From: Gnetum montanum
Lineage: Eukaryota; Streptophyta; Gnetopsida; Gnetales; Gnetaceae
Length of the DNA stretch: 64,000 nt
Direction: 5' to 3'
Assembly: GCA_015680685.1 (NCBI GenBank)
Contig: MNCI01016355.1
Span: forward strand, 671,106 to 735,105
Below are positions 21,992 through 34,627 of this stretch, piece by piece (position 1 is the stretch's first letter; the number at the start of each line of letters is the position of its first letter). The translations under genes and the position numbers were made by a program. The notes beneath the pieces are model-generated. The model made no database searches. It was not told where the DNA came from and worked only from the letters and a program-made list of their open reading frames with translations.

Positions 21992-22854
21992 TGATGAATC
22001 ACATTGTTTTTTTCTACTTTAACGTCGGGTATCTGATGTCAAAGCCTCAATGCCGGGTATCTAACGTTGGGTATCCGATGTCAGAGCCTCAATGCTGGGT
22101 ATCTAACGTCGGAGGGTATACATTGGACTATAAATATAGTGCCTGGGCTTCTAATTGGGCATTAGTTTTTCATAGTTTTTTAGTCAAAGTAGCAAAGCTC
22201 TTACAATTTGTTTTCTCCAAAGTTAGAATATTTTCTAAGTGCCCGCAGTAGGAGTCTAAGTGTGTATGGTTCTTTGTTTGAACACTAATGTACTTGAGTG
22301 CAATAGTGTGATGGAAATAAAAACAAACTCTTTTGACAATCCTTGCAGCACCGTGAATAGATTAATATTTCTTTTAATGCACTTTACTTTATTGCATTTC
22401 AGTTAAGCAATTGATTTCTAGTTGTTAATGAACACAAGCACGACTTCGAGCATACATATAGTACTTGGTAACCCAGCAATGCTTAACATTTGGTAGCCTA
22501 GCAGCACTATATGTGTTTAGGATGTGTCTAGGAAAGTGCGATGATTACTTGTGTTAGGCTAGCTAGGTAGTAGATGAATTAGATCTTAAATTACTTTATC
22601 TTTCATTCTTGTTGTAGGTGATCAAAATTATAAAACATAAAATAAGAAAAATCATGTACCTTAATTACACTTAAACCATACCACTAGGCTTCAAAAGTAT
22701 AGTTGGGAAGACAACGAATGTTCTCAACACCCATTTCACTTCCTAAAAGAACTAGTTCACTAGAGAACTATAGGTCCATGGAATTTGACCGGATTGCACA
22801 TAAATGCTTTAGTGATTCATATGGTTGGGCATAAGGATATCTCACCACTCATCA
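21992..22854 (+). repeat. 3' LTR of D (863 bp)
   Basis: TGATGAATCACA...ACTCATCA; U3 repeats GATGTC / AACGTCGG / GGGTATC at about 22020-22115; TATA at 22129. Confidence 0.93.
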
Positions 22855-23020
22855 TTTTCTTTTATGAGTTGTGAATAGGAATAAATAAAGATGTTGTATA
22901 ACTCTTAATTACTACACTAACTTTAAGAAAATAAATTTCAAGAATTTTAATAAGTGTTAGCAAAAACTTTTTCCATTAATAAACTTCAAGCATGTTAAGA
23001 AGTGTTAGCAAAAATTAATA
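22855..23020 (-). repeat. 3' LTR of C, piece 3 (truncated)
   Basis: Continues the C-type LTR (AATAAAGATG at 22883, ACTTTAAGAAAATAAATTTC at 22919) in step with 34280-34420, then stops matching before the TATA/U3 part. GTGTTAGCAAAAA occurs twice (about 22955 and 23000), marking a small internal duplication at the break. Confidence 0.75.
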
Positions 23021-23880
23021 AGTGAGTGGCATCATTAAGCTTAGTGCTTTAATCCTTCATATCTCTACTAATAGTTCTAGGTAATATCTACGTAATTTCT
23101 CTATTAGTTACTTCAACTTGATCATTTTCTTGGGGATGATAAGGTGTAGTGAGTTTGTGATTGACCCCAAAATGTTGCATTAATTTTTTAAATGTAGCTC
23201 TAGTGAAATGAGTTCTATTTTCTGAGATTAACATTCTTGGTACTTTAAGCCTATTCACCACATTTTGCTAAAATAATTTTATAGCTATTGTGGCTATGTA
23301 ATCTTTAACTATAGCTACTTCTATCCACTTAGTACAATAATCAATAGTCACAATAGCATAGGACTTTTCATTTGACATTAGTATGATGGACCCCATAAAA
23401 TCAATACCCCAAATATCAAATAGTTCTAATGCTTGTATCCACTATTGTGATTGTTCATTTCTAATAGTTAGTCATTCATCATTTTAACATCTTTACAAGA
23501 TTATGCAAACTAGTATGCATCCCTCAATATGATAGGCCAAAAGCAGCTTGCCATTAGAAGTTTCATGTCTTCATGTGCATCTTGTAGGACTCTTTGTTGA
23601 TTTTTCTTAGGAATACACCATCAGATTAGATCATATACACAAATCTTATAAAGATTTCCCTGAATTTTCATGTACTATTTTGCTTTGTATAGAAATTTTT
23701 CTTTTTGTTTTTTTGTCCCATTCAATAGGAGATTCTTGTAAAGTGAGATAAGTCATATAATCTATAATCCATGACATTGCTACTAGATTTATAACTATGG
23801 CTAACTTTATAAATAGGATTTCATTGAGAAATTGATGTGATAATGGTTCTTCATTCTTTTGAAAATCTCATCTTAGTCTT
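23021..23880 (-). pseudogene. pol: integrase region of C (heavily decayed)
   Basis: Minus-strand integrase recognised against I. The NDQVEVTNRE-like stretch is at about 23098-23135 (Glu kept), the second catalytic Asp position reads Glu (SENRTHF, about 23205-23230), and the first Asp lies in GIDFMGS at about 23395-23415. The zinc region follows to the right. The left end joins LTR sequence directly near 23025, so the 3' non-coding region and polypurine tract are deleted. Stops are frequent in all frames. Confidence 0.7.
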
Positions 23881-25130
23881 AATAGGTGATCAGCTACAAC
23901 ATTTTTAGTTCCTTTCCTATCAATCATTGTGATGTTAAATTCTTATAATATGAAGAAACATCTAATCAGTCTTGGACTAACTACTGGTTTATTCATTAAT
24001 AATTGAATTACCCTGTGCTTATTAGGAATATAAATTAAATATCCAAGCACATAATGTTAAAATGTTTCAAGTGTATACACCACAACCATAAGTGCCTTTT
24101 TCTATAGTGGTATAGTTAAGTTGTAGCCATGTAATGCTTTTACTAGTGCAATGTTTGTAGTATGGTCTTTTTTGATCATCTAATTAGGTTAACATTATTC
24201 CTAATGCATAGTTTGAAGCATCATTCATGATGTGGATAGGCCTTAAACAATCTAGAGCTCTAAGGATTGGTATCTTAATTAGCTTTTATTTCAAGCTTTC
24301 AAATGTTTTTTCACATTCATCTTACCATTGGAATGATGCATATTTCTTTGTTAGTTCCACATGTGATTTTGTAATCTTTGAAAATTTCTCAATAAGTCTT
24401 CTATAATACCTTGTGTAACTAATAAATGATCTAAAATCCTTAACTATTTATGGCCTTTGGGTAATATTCTAGATGAATATGATTTTTTCTAGATCTATTT
24501 CTATTTTCTTATATGATATCTTGTGTTCTAGAACTATGCCATCTTAGACCATTAAATGGCTTTTTTTTTGCTAATTTAGATTTAAATTTTTTTGACACAT
24601 CATTTTAGAACTTGCTCAAAGATTTCTAAAGCATGGTTGAAGTTAAGTCCATAAGTAGAAAAATTATTCATAAATACCTTAAATCCATTACCAATATGTT
24701 TTTGGAAGATTCTAAGTATAAGTCTTTAGAATGCTGCTGGAGCATTTCATAAGTTAAATGACATTTACATTCCTCATAGGCTGGTGAACATTATCTTCTC
24801 TTAATCTTCTAGTGCAATACGAATTTGGTTGTATCCATTGTGTTCATTCAGAGACTTGTAATACTGGTGTCCCATAATAGTATCCAAAACTTAATTAACA
24901 AATGATAAAGGAAAATGGTCCTTGAATGTCACCATATTTAATAATAAGAAATCTATATAGATCCTTCACTAATCATCCTTTTTTGGAATAATAACCAATG
25001 GGCTAATCCATTCATTATCTATAATAGGGTAGATGAACCCTACCTTTAGCAGCTTTTGTAGTTCTTATTTGATTACTTCTTTGAGTTTTGGGTTCAATCT
25101 TTATTAAGGTTAGTGTTGTGGCTTAATAGC
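23881..25130 (-). pseudogene. pol: RNase H and reverse transcriptase region of C (decayed)
   Basis: RNase H homology (about 23880-24180) precedes, in plus coordinates, the RT body up to about 25090. The catalytic position reads Met-Asn-Asn (24663-24671) followed by FSTYG: both Asp are replaced by Asn, each a G-to-A change. The palm motif region 24900-25060 keeps the block that reads VSPLV / PKKGG in I. Not functional. Confidence 0.72.
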
Positions 25131-26200
25131 TGAATTTGTGTAGATACAATGTTGACAAATTTGTGGATCAATGTTAGTGATTTCATCATAAGATGATGCG
25201 AATCTAGTTGGCCATTTGTTTACCACTTTCAATAATCTTCTTTTCTATTCCTTATCCAACTTGACATTTATGATAATTAGTTTTTCATTATTCATGAAAG
25301 CATATTCAAGAATATGATGTAAGAATTTTAGTTTTAGCAATTTTGGTTCATACTTATCTAGTATTTCTAATTCTCCCCATTCCACATTTTTCTATTATTG
25401 AAACTTAGTATAGAGAAGTTGTCTTCTTATCTATTCCATCTTGTCAGTTTCTTCTACATAGGCACTTGTAGTCTTCTCGACTAGTTCCATGCATATATTT
25501 GATTTAGATTCTATGTTATTATTCAACAACTAAGTGTCTTCTTGCTTTATGACTATTGCATATAAATACAGTTGTACACACATGTCTTCAATACATCATT
25601 TGCATGCTAAGATGGTATCTTGTCTTGTTGTCCAGACTTTCTGCACATAATTACACTTGTTATCGATGTATTTGATACATGACACTCTGCATCTTTGAAT
25701 GGCTCTAGTTTCATCCTCCTTGGAGATTTCCAAGGATAAGTCTCTAATTCCAAGCTTAGCATCCATGGTGCTGATTCATGTCCTTCCTATAATGATAAGG
25801 AATTATCCTTTATTCTTTCCAATGTGAATAATAAGAAAATCTATAGGATAAGACTAGCTACTTATGATCATCACCACATCTTTCACTTGTCCAAGTGGAA
25901 TAACAATAGACTAGTTAGCTAACTCTAGTTGAATATGACATATCTATAATGGAGGTATATTCTTGGGCTTGTACATATATTGAGAGATGAGATTTCCTCT
26001 TGACCTAGAATCCAATAGAGCTCTATACAACTTGTGTCCTACTATTTGGTGATAGCTTAAAGGACTTATAGATTTGTTAATTTCTTGGAAAGTGCTCCTA
26101 CCTTTATCTAGTGTGTTATTATTTGTGTAAGCATGGAAATCATTAAATTATTTGTTGTTGATGTTGGAAGTTTGATAGTGATTTGAGGACTTACCATCAG
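25131..26200 (-). pseudogene. pro: protease and linker region of C (decayed)
   Basis: The linker (about 25150-25560) and protease (about 25680-26110) are recognised by order and similarity to I. The active-site strand reads ALLDSRSRGNLIS (about 25990-26025), with Arg in place of the catalytic Gly. The entry block (about 26108-26150) resembles VMLTHVITN of I. Confidence 0.7.
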
Positions 26201-28609
26201 AGAAGCAAGATTAGACATGGTTCTTGTCTGTAGAATCTTTTCTAGACTAGCACTAAAGAAGGTATATTTTCTTGATATTGGTTCACTTATAATAGTTATG
26301 TACTTTTGTATACTAACTATCATAGTAGCAATTTTCTTTTGGGATTGTGATGGTAGTTCCCCTTGCATTACTAATAGTGATACTGCTAGTAAAGGATTAG
26401 AAGCCTAATAAGGATGACATGTTGTTGATTAAGACATATAAGGTTGGGACTCAATGCATGGGATTGTAGGTCTATTGTACTTAGTTGAATAGTAGGAGGA
26501 AAAATCTTAGAAAAAAGTATTATCAAAAAATATAGAACACTGAACATAATATTCATAAGAATCTAGTTATCGATATGCATATTATTGTCTTGGTGATGGC
26601 ATCCCCCATGACTATGGTTGTTGTCACTATTGTTGGTATTGCTCTTGCATTGGAGGATAAACCCTATGTGCATAATATGATCATTGATAGTGATGTTTTT
26701 AATTATGTTGTGGATAGGGTAATCATCTAGGCATTCACTTTTTGACAAATTTTGAATTAAGTACATATGCCTAGACTCTTATAAGTGGGCTATAATAGGA
26801 CAACATCCCTTAGGATGTTCATATTGGTATTCATTGCAATCATTTCCATCTTTAGAACTTGAGTTCATAACCTCCTTTATGACAAAAAATTTTTCTTTGT
26901 TCTTATAATTCTCATGTCCATGATCCCTCTTCTTTTTTCTATTCTTATTTTTATTATTTACTTATTTAGTTTTCTCTTCTACTATATTAAGCATTGTTGT
27001 AAAATTTTCATGTATAGAACCCCATATTTTCTCTACCTTTTTTGTAATATCATTTAATGATTTCTAAATAGGCAAAGTATTTTGATGAATCACCTCTTCT
27101 AGTGTTTCTTCTTCTTGTGTCTTACATATCCTCATATCTCCTTTTTTAATAGCAAGGTTACTATTATACTCTTCAGCTAATTTCCTCTTATGAAACTCTC
27201 CTTTTTCTTCTATCACTTTATCCAGTAATCATTAAAATTGATGAGTTTTCATTTCTAATAACCTTCCTTGGGCACATACTTAAGGATCTCGCTTGTTTTG
27301 TTCCTTAACCCATCTATGATATGTTGTAGTTATTTCCATTAGGAAAACCCATGGCCTAGGCATTTATGTAATAGTGAATAGTATCTACCCATTGCTCCAT
27401 TAAGGGATTTATGTATCCCTTTTTTTCATCCTTGGATTTATTTCCTTAAGTTTAATACTCTGGAATAGGTTTAATGCTTATCATTAAAGAGCTCTAGCAT
27501 GGTATTCCATCTTTAGATTGATTCTGGTTCTAAGAATATGTACTAGCTTTTTGCTTCCCTCATGAGTATTTTTGAAAATAAATTTAAGTTTAGCCAATCA
27601 GTCTCTATGTTCTATAGGGCACATGCATCATGGAAAGCTTAAAGGTAATGTTGTGGATCTACATTATCTTCTCCTTCAAACTTTGGAATGTTATTCATAT
27701 CAAGTCACTTGACACAACTATTCCTTAGATGTCTAGTAGGTATGTACACTACTTCCTTAATGTTAATCATGCTACAGGTGACCAATAGAGGTTCTTTATA
27801 ATTTTCAAGTTCATAATATCTATTGTAGTGATGACTCCTTTGATGCTCATAATGTTATTTGCTCACATGCCTAACTCCCCTTTCTCTATCTTCTTCATCA
27901 TTTTCTTCTTCATCAAAATGTATTCTTCTATTGGCATGTCTCTCATGATTCCTTCTTCTTTGCGTATCATGATCCCTTAGTCTTTGTCCTCCCTTGTTAG
28001 AGTCTATTGATGAGTGTGATGAAGGGGATGATAGACTTGAAGGATGATGTTAATTAGTTCTTCTTTTATGACTTATTGATTCATCTCTTCTAGCTTTATT
28101 GAAGGCCTTAAGCCTTGAATTCCTCCTAAGTTTGGAATTTGTCTCATCTCTTCTAGGCATTTCTATAAGAGCTAAATATAAATTTTTCTTCACAGGATCT
28201 TTATTGCATATAACAGGTGATTAAGAATTGGATCTATGAGTATGATAAGACTTTTTAGCTTTGTCTAGCATATATTCTTTCTCTATAAGGACAAGCACCT
28301 AAAGTGCATTTTCTTTATCTTATTCATATTTTGCTATCATAATAGCATCCCTTCTTGCTTGAGCCTCTATTGGTTGATATGGCCTAGTTATATTTTTGGT
28401 AATTAAATACCTTCCTTTTGCATGGCCAGGATATGATCTTAGTAGAGTTGCTTGAAGCATAGATAGTACCGAGCATTCTAGTGGCAAGACAATGTGGCCC
28501 TGTACGTCTTTTCATTTGAACTATTCATTCTAATGGAAAATGAATGTGAAATCAGGATAATAAGGATCAACATAAGCATATGGTATTCTTGCTTTCATTG
28601 GTTCACTAT
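26201..28609 (-). pseudogene. gag: gag region of C (decayed, cut by E)
   Basis: Tail and zinc-cluster-like region at about 26560-26850 (CATCCTAAGGGATGTTG in reverse near 26808), acidic coiled region, Gag core at about 27230-27720 (GHGFS and DMNNIP equivalents), the Arg/Asp-rich extension at about 27840-28140, and the N-terminal FTFIFH-amber-NE block near 28515-28545 (TAG at 28532-28530). E's insertion at 28610 removed the true start from view. Identified by collinearity with I and G; stops throughout. Confidence 0.72.
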
Positions 28610-29462
28610 TGATGAATCATGTTTTGACTGGCTCCAATATCAAATATCCAATATTAGAGCCTTAATATCGGATACCCAATATTGGATCTCAAGACACGAT
28701 GTCGAATATTTGATATCACGGGGTATATGCTAGACTATAAATATAGTGCTTGAGCTCATGATTTTCATATTAGTTTTTTTTATAGATAGAAAAGCTCTTG
28801 CAATTTTTTTTCTCTAGAGTTAGAATATTTTCTAAGTGCCTGTAGTAGGAGTCTAAGTGTGTACGGATCTTTGTTGGAACACTGATGTACCTAAGCACAA
28901 CAGTGTGATAGAAATAAAAATGAACCCTTTTGATCATCATTGTAGCATTGAGAATAGATTAATATTTCCTTGATGCATTTAATACTCATGCACTTTACTT
29001 TAATGCACTTTAATTAAGCAATTAATTTTCAGTTGTTAATGAACACAAGCACGACCACCTTAAGCATAGTTGTAGTACTTGGTAACCCAGAAACGCTTAA
29101 CGTTTGGTAGCATAGCAGCGCTATACATGGTTAAGATGTGTCTAGAAAGTGGAAATGGGTACTTATGTTAGGCTAGCTAGGAAATAGATAAAATTTGATC
29201 TTAAATTACTCTACCTTTCATTCTTGTTCTAGGTGATTAAACTTATAAAATATAAAATGATAAAAATCACATACCTCAGTTGCACTTAATCATATACTTG
29301 TACCTCACAAGTGGAACTGAGAAGACAATGATCATTTTAACTAGATTTCACTTCCTTGAAACCATTGTACTTAAGAACTTAAGCTCTAAAGAATTTGATT
29401 GGATCGTGAATGAATGCTTGTGATTCGTATGGTTGGGCATAGGGGTACCTCACCGCTCATCA
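28610..29462 (+). repeat. 5' LTR of E (853 bp)
   Basis: TGATGAATCATGTTTTG...GCTCATCA. U3 repeats are spelled AATATC / GATGTC (28640-28725). The LTR start resembles K's. Confidence 0.92.
28736..28745 (+). promoter_or_regulatory. TATA box of E 5' LTR
   Basis: TATAAATATA, 127 bp into the LTR, same context as in D. Confidence 0.75.
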
Positions 29463-29463
29463 T

Positions 29464-29481
29464 TAGCGCTATTGCTAGGGA
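29464..29481 (+). promoter_or_regulatory. Primer-binding site of E (decayed), tRNA-Asp
   Basis: TAGCGCTATTGCTAGGGA: 13 of 18 bases of the tRNA-Asp complement, and all five differences are G-to-A or C-to-T. It keeps G at position 5. Confidence 0.8.
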
Positions 29482-29622
29482 TCTTTTAGTTGTTTCATAC
29501 ACTATCTAGGACTAGTGAAAAATTATTCAAATCTTTGAAATGAACCTTAGAGTCATATCATACTTCAAAAATAACTACAACAATTTCTAGAAGCACATTG
29601 CATTTTTATTTTCTAACATAAA

Positions 29623-32090
29623 ATTTCTTCTTCTCATAGGAGCGATTCTCCATCCAAGGCTAATAAAGTACATCAACTAGTGCCCCAACAATATTGAGTC
29701 GTATATGCTCATCCTGATGAGTATGTACCAAATTTCACCTTCATCCTACACTAGAATGAACAATTGCATGGAGGGTAACATTGTATTACTACCCAATCAA
29801 TCCGTTCCACAATGCTCCAACAAATGCTTATACAATGGGGTCTACAAGGACTTCATGTTGAGTATGTGGTGTAGGATAGTAATGCTAGGGATTATCATCC
29901 TAGTGATGCACAACATCTTAGGGATCGTCAGTTTGAATAGCATTATGAATTTGTCAAGGGAAAAGGATTTAATGATTCCCCATTCCTGCTATACCAAAAA
30001 TATGGTGGAGAGCCCTTCTTAGGGGTTTTCCATTTAGTGAAATTCCTATCTTTGACTTCAATGAAGGAGGTCAAAACTAGAACCGATAGTCCATGATTCA
30101 CAATCTTGGTTCTAGTAAGAATGGATCTAATGATAAAATAGGATCCAAAGAGGTAAGTTAAGGTAGGGATGCGAACAAAAAATAAGATCATGATCATGGT
30201 CGTGATCATCGAAGAGGTGGTAGTAGGCATTGTGATGGTGCTAGTCCTCCTTCCTCTCCACCTTTGTCATCATCGTCATCGTAGGAGGCACGACCATAAT
30301 GGAGGTGATTAATGAAACTAAAATGATCAAAGGGACAATCTGTCAAGGCAAGACTAAGGGCGCGAGCAATCAAGAGAGATCCACCACCATGAATGAAGGT
30401 GTAGTAGAGGACATCATAGGCACTATAATCTTGGCCTCGAAGAGCCTTTGCTTGCTACCTAGAGTATGCTCAACATTGCAAAGGTAATACAAATTTCAAT
30501 AAGGCATGTAAAGGATAGTCGGATCAAAAGGCTAGACATGAATAATATTTTTTGGTTTGAAAGGGGATATAACTCAGATCTGTAGAATTATCTTCAAGCT
30601 TTTCAAGATGCATGTGCCTTACAAATTATATAAAATGAGTGGAAAAAGCTTAAGTTGTTCCCATGGACATTCATTAAAGAAGCTAAAAATTAGTATTGGT
30701 CCATAGAACTAGAATCTATCAGATGATGGAGTACCATGCTTAAATTGTTCAATGATAAATATCAAATGTACTCTAGAGTGTCCAACTTGAGAAGGTAGAT
30801 CCAAGGATGGAAACAAGGAACACACAAACCCTTGGATGCTACCATTGGATAGTATTATTCCTTAATGCACAAATGTCCTAACCATGGTTATTCTCAACTA
30901 AACCAACTTCACCACATTGTAGATGAACTTCGATTAGAAACTAGGAGAACCCTTGGCATTTATGCTTAAGTGTAACTCTCAGAATTAAGTATCCATCAGA
31001 TCCAAAAATTGATTGAGCAAGTAGCTAAAAAGGAAGGTGAATTAAGAAAAAGAGAAAGTGCAGAAGAGTATAATCATGATTCTTTTATTTTCAAGAGGGA
31101 GGTTTGATTTTGTGATAGTGAGAAAGAATCAACACTTGATGAGGTGGTGAATAGGAAAGCCTTGCCACTCCAAAAATTTCAATCCAAAATTGCATCCAAG
31201 GTTGATCAATTATGGAACTTCATGGATAGCAGATTTCAAGCTATCCTAAAAATTGCTAAAGATTCCAAGGAACAAGGTAGTGATCATGAGCGTAGGAGGT
31301 GTAGGGAAACTAAATGTGCCATTCAAAGAGGTAAGGACAAGATTGCTACAATAGAAGAAGTTGAGGGAAGTGAATCAGATGATGATGATGGATGTGACAT
31401 CTACTAGTATGAACATCCTAAGGGATGTTGCCCCACAGTGTCACACTTACAGGAGTCTAAGGCATACGCTTTGAATCCACAACTCACACAAAGGCAAATA
31501 CCCAAAAGATTACCTTATCCTCAAGGAAATTTGAGGTAGTTATACTAGCAACAACAGTATTATCCAAGTGGAACTCCACAACCATATGAGCAATATCAAC
31601 AATGGCAACAACCACATTCATGGGCACTAGTACCACCAAGGCAACAATATCCTTACCGATAACTTGATCCATATGGGTATTATGTTCAGAAACCCCTATC
31701 TCCACATGACTCTGCTAGTCATGTTTCTACTTTCCAATCTCACTACCACCCTTTTGATTATTATCAAACTCATTCTCCACATGCAAGAAGGGATTCCACC
31801 TCTTACCCATATCCTTCTCCTATTCCTGCACCTCTTCCTCCATCCTCTGCACAACTACCACCTACTCCACCTATGTAGGGTAAACTCCTAGATTAACCGT
31901 AATAATGCATTGCTACCAAGGCTATTAATCTACAATCAGTTCATCAACTGAGTGGTTCAGATACTCGATCAAAGAAAAAGACCTTTCTTTCAACCATGCA
32001 GTCCACTTAAGCCCTCAAATACACTTATGGTTGACAGCCCTATTCCTCCATCCTCCTTTGTATCAAACTCCTTCAAGTCCCCTTTAAACC
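29623..32090 (+). pseudogene. gag: gag region of E (start codon lost)
   Basis: The start codon is ATT at 29623-29625 where D has ATG in the same context. In that frame an amber lies at 29752-29754, the same Gln position as in D, F, J and C. The RS-like extension is decayed (30150-30480), the Gag core is at about 30520-31100 (KRLDMNNI, KLKLFP, GWKQGTHKPLDA), the coiled region 31144-31400 is well kept (VDQLWNFMDSRFQAILKIA), then CDIY-amber-YEHPKGCCP at about 31393-31434 and a Tyr/Pro-rich tail. It runs into protease in the usual order. Confidence 0.83.
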
Positions 32091-33140
32091 AAATACCACC
32101 TAAGATCCATATTGTTATGCTTACTCACGTTGTATCTAATTAAATCCATGCTAGCAACCTTCCCAAGAAATTAGCTAATCTTGAAAGTCCTCTTATTTAT
32201 TTGCAGATTGCAAGGAATGAACCATGCAAAGCCCTTATTGATTCTAATTTGGATGTCAACCTAATCTCTCATGAGATGTATACTGCATGAAACTTACCTC
32301 CTTTAAAGAAGAGCAATATCAAATTAGAATTGGTAGACTAGTCCGTCACTATTCCATTGGGACTAGTAGAAGGCATTATGACCATTATCTGTGGGTGGTC
32401 TTATCCTGTTGATTTCCTAGTGATCAAGGTGAAGAACTACAAAGGGGACTTCCCAATCATCATGGGAAGGGCATGGCTAAGTAATGTTGTTGTAAGAATG
32501 GGCATTAGAGATCTTTTCTTGGAAATATCTAAAGAAAATGCATTTGGGAAGATCAAGAAGAAGCAAGTTCCATGCATTGCGTATAGGAATATGGGATGCA
32601 ATTGTGTGTAGAAACTCTAGGTACTGAACTGAGCATCCATCTCTACATGCAAGTAGTATGCACCAAAAGCATAAATTCAAAGGTGTCTATACATGGTAGC
32701 CACAAAACAAGAGGGCACCTAGTGGTTGACCACTGATTATAAGAGTAGCACATTTTGCATGAAACTAATTAAGAAACTGACATGTGCATATGTCGTAGGC
32801 ATGGATGAACTAGAGTAAGTTCAACACCAACTCTCTGATGATGCAAATGATGATACCTTCTGGGAAGAGTTGAAAATTCTTGAAAATTTCAAGAGCCCCT
32901 TGAACTAAAAGCTCTATCGGCTAGTATGGAATATGTGTTTTTGAAGAATGGAAAGCTAGTCATAATTAATGCAAATCTTGCTCTAGAATAGAGAAATATG
33001 CTATTAAATGTGGTTGAAAAATGGTTAGCAGCCTTTGTTGGTCATATCTAGAACTCACAAGGATTGATCCTAGGATATGCCAGCATCGCATCTACACTAA
33101 CCCAGCTATGAAGCCAAAGAGGTAGCCACAAAGATGATTG
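32091..33140 (+). pseudogene. pro: protease and linker region of E
   Basis: IHIVMLTHVVSN at 32108, active site ALIDSNLDVNLISHEMY near 32230-32280 (Asn for the catalytic Gly), then a well-kept body (LGLVEGIMTIICGWSYPVDFLVIKVKNYKGDFPIIMGR split here as separate motifs ICGWSYPVDF and GDFPIIMGRAWLS) at 32357-32611. The linker DELEXVQHQLSDDANDDTF is at about 32800-32860. Same order as D and I. Confidence 0.82.
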
Positions 33141-33622
33141 AACCCCAACTGAAGTAGATCATGAAAGAGAAAATCAAACAACTCCTCAAGGTGGGGTTCA
33201 TTTATCCCATTGCGGAGAGCAAGTGGGTTGGTCCACTCATTATTGTACCTAAGTAAGGTGGCAAATGGCGAGTTTGCATCAATTTTTGACTACTAAATAT
33301 GGCAACATTTAAGGATTATTTTCCATTGCCATTTGTTGATTAGGTGTTAGACACAATCTCTAGGCATTGCTACTATACTTTCCTAGATGGTTATAGTGGC
33401 TATAACCAAATCCAGATCACATTGGAGGACTAGACCAAGACAACATTCATGAGTCCTTAGGGGAAATTTTGCATATCGCAAGATGCCTTTTGGTCTATTA
33501 AATGCCCCTAGTACATTCCAACACTTGGTCCTAAGCATTTTTCAATAGCAAATTAGTAGTGGTGTGGAAGTCTTCATGGATGACTTCTCCACCTATGGAG
33601 CTATATTTAAGTAAGCCTTGGG
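33141..33622 (+). pseudogene. pol: reverse transcriptase of E, truncated
   Basis: IKQLLKVGFIYPIAESKWVGPL, GGKWRVCINF, ATFKDYFPLPFVD and DGYSGYNQIQ are readable, with ambers between. The catalytic motif ATG-GAT-GAC (33576-33584) is intact as FMDDFSTYG. Similarity ends within about 40 bp after it, so thumb, RNase H and integrase are absent. Confidence 0.85.
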
Positions 33623-33985
33623 CATAATAAAGATTGAATAAACATAATTGAATGTGCATAATAAATAACATATGCATAAGCAAATACTTGTAAAGGCATG
33701 ATAACTAACAAAAATAAAAACTTCTAGGGGTAATTGGATTTCATCATTTAATCATAAAATATTCATAAGATTTATGAATAAGCTCTAATAGAAGTAAAAT
33801 TAAGGATACAAAACTTTAACAAATATCCTATCAAGAAAATTGCATTTACTTATGTAGGAAATTAATAATAACAACAATAATTATTATAGTAATAACAATT
33901 TGCTATTCTATTGAAATGCATATGAAAGAATTAATGAATTAATAATTAAATTTATGCAAATTTATAGGTTATGATACTATTAGTG
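33623..33985. other. AT-rich filler between E and the C-type LTR
   Basis: No coding or repeat homology recognised in the window. It occupies the place where E's remaining pol and C's gag start, PBS and LTR end should be. Confidence 0.5.
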
Positions 33986-34627
33986 ATAAGTATCCATTCC
34001 TAGTTTTTCATAAATGTTATGGATTAATGTAATTGTTACTAGAATTACCAAGTAACTTTACCAATGAGTGCATCAAGAAAAGTCACTACTGGGTTACCAA
34101 ACAATTACACTTTACGCTCAAAACCAATTGTACTAATTTTTCCTTTACTAATGAACATGGTAATATTAAATGACTTAGAAAATGTAAATGATATAATAAA
34201 AGTAAACAACATAGAAAAGTAAATCTATTCTATGTGAGATGCGACAATGATGAAGAACAAACTTGATCTTTATTGCTATTCATAAATTGTGTTTAGGAAT
34301 AATCCACTCAAATAAAGATGTCATACAACTATTAATCACTACAATGCAAACATTCACAACTAACTCTAACTTTAAGAAAACAAACTACAAGAATCTCACT
34401 AAGTGTTTGTAAAATTTCTGTTGTTTAACATAAGAGTGGGCTCATATTTATAGACATGACCATGGCCCACTACATCATATTTATGACATCATATAATGAA
34501 CTACAATATTGCATCTATGATATTGTACTCCTTTACAAAAATTGTTTCATCAACATAGATACAATATACTTATGAAAAGATTTATAAATACCCAACATGC
34601 ACCACATTAAATGCCTCATTTTCATCA
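33986..34627 (-). repeat. C-type LTR, probably the 5' LTR of C (U5 end missing)
   Basis: Matches 6843-7091, 12734-12786 and 22855-22960 in order. TATTTATA at 34445-34452 is a TATA box on the minus strand, and GATATTG/GACATC units follow to the TTTCATCA end at 34627. The expected TGATGAG... U5 terminus is absent at the left. Confidence 0.72.

Larger units (their letters stand above)
12787..22854 (+). mobile_element. Element D: full-length Athila-like gag-pol element (10.07 kb)
   Basis: LTRs at 12787-13552 and 21992-22854, with TTATC/TTTTC flanks (4 of 5 bases). Removing D plus one flank restores a C-type LTR that aligns base for base with 34264-34299. The interior runs PBS, gag, protease, RT, RNase H, integrase in one original frame (ATG 13713 to TAA 20030), then about 1.95 kb of T-rich non-coding DNA and a polypurine tract. 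The polyprotein has many stops and at least two frameshifts, and RT and integrase catalytic residues are lost, so the copy is dead. The 5' LTR is shorter by about 97 bp, largely from a deletion in the R/U5 part. Confidence 0.93.
28610..33622 (+). mobile_element. Element E: Athila-like element truncated inside RT
   Basis: 5' LTR, PBS, gag, protease and RT up to just past the FMDDFSTYG motif, then an abrupt end near 33622; RNase H, integrase and 3' LTR are missing. It inserted into the N-terminal part of C's gag (left flank ACTAT). The missing half and C's missing 5' end are probably one deletion or rearrangement between 33622 and 33986. Confidence 0.88.
6557..34627 (-). mobile_element. Element C: oldest Athila-like element of the nest, split by B, D and E
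   Basis: Minus-strand element. Its 3' LTR is at the left (three pieces: 6557-7091, 12734-12786, 22855-about 23020), decayed integrase, RNase H, RT, protease and gag run from about 23030 to 28609, and a C-type LTR lies at 33986-34627. Joining the three LTR pieces and removing one target copy for B and for D aligns without gaps over the tested stretches to the LTR at about 34205-34300. The 3' non-coding region and the 3' LTR U3 are missing (LTR sequence passes into integrase near 23025). The PBS and the gag start are lost around E and 33623-33985. Pairing of the left and right LTRs is inferred from family match and orientation. Confidence 0.75.
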
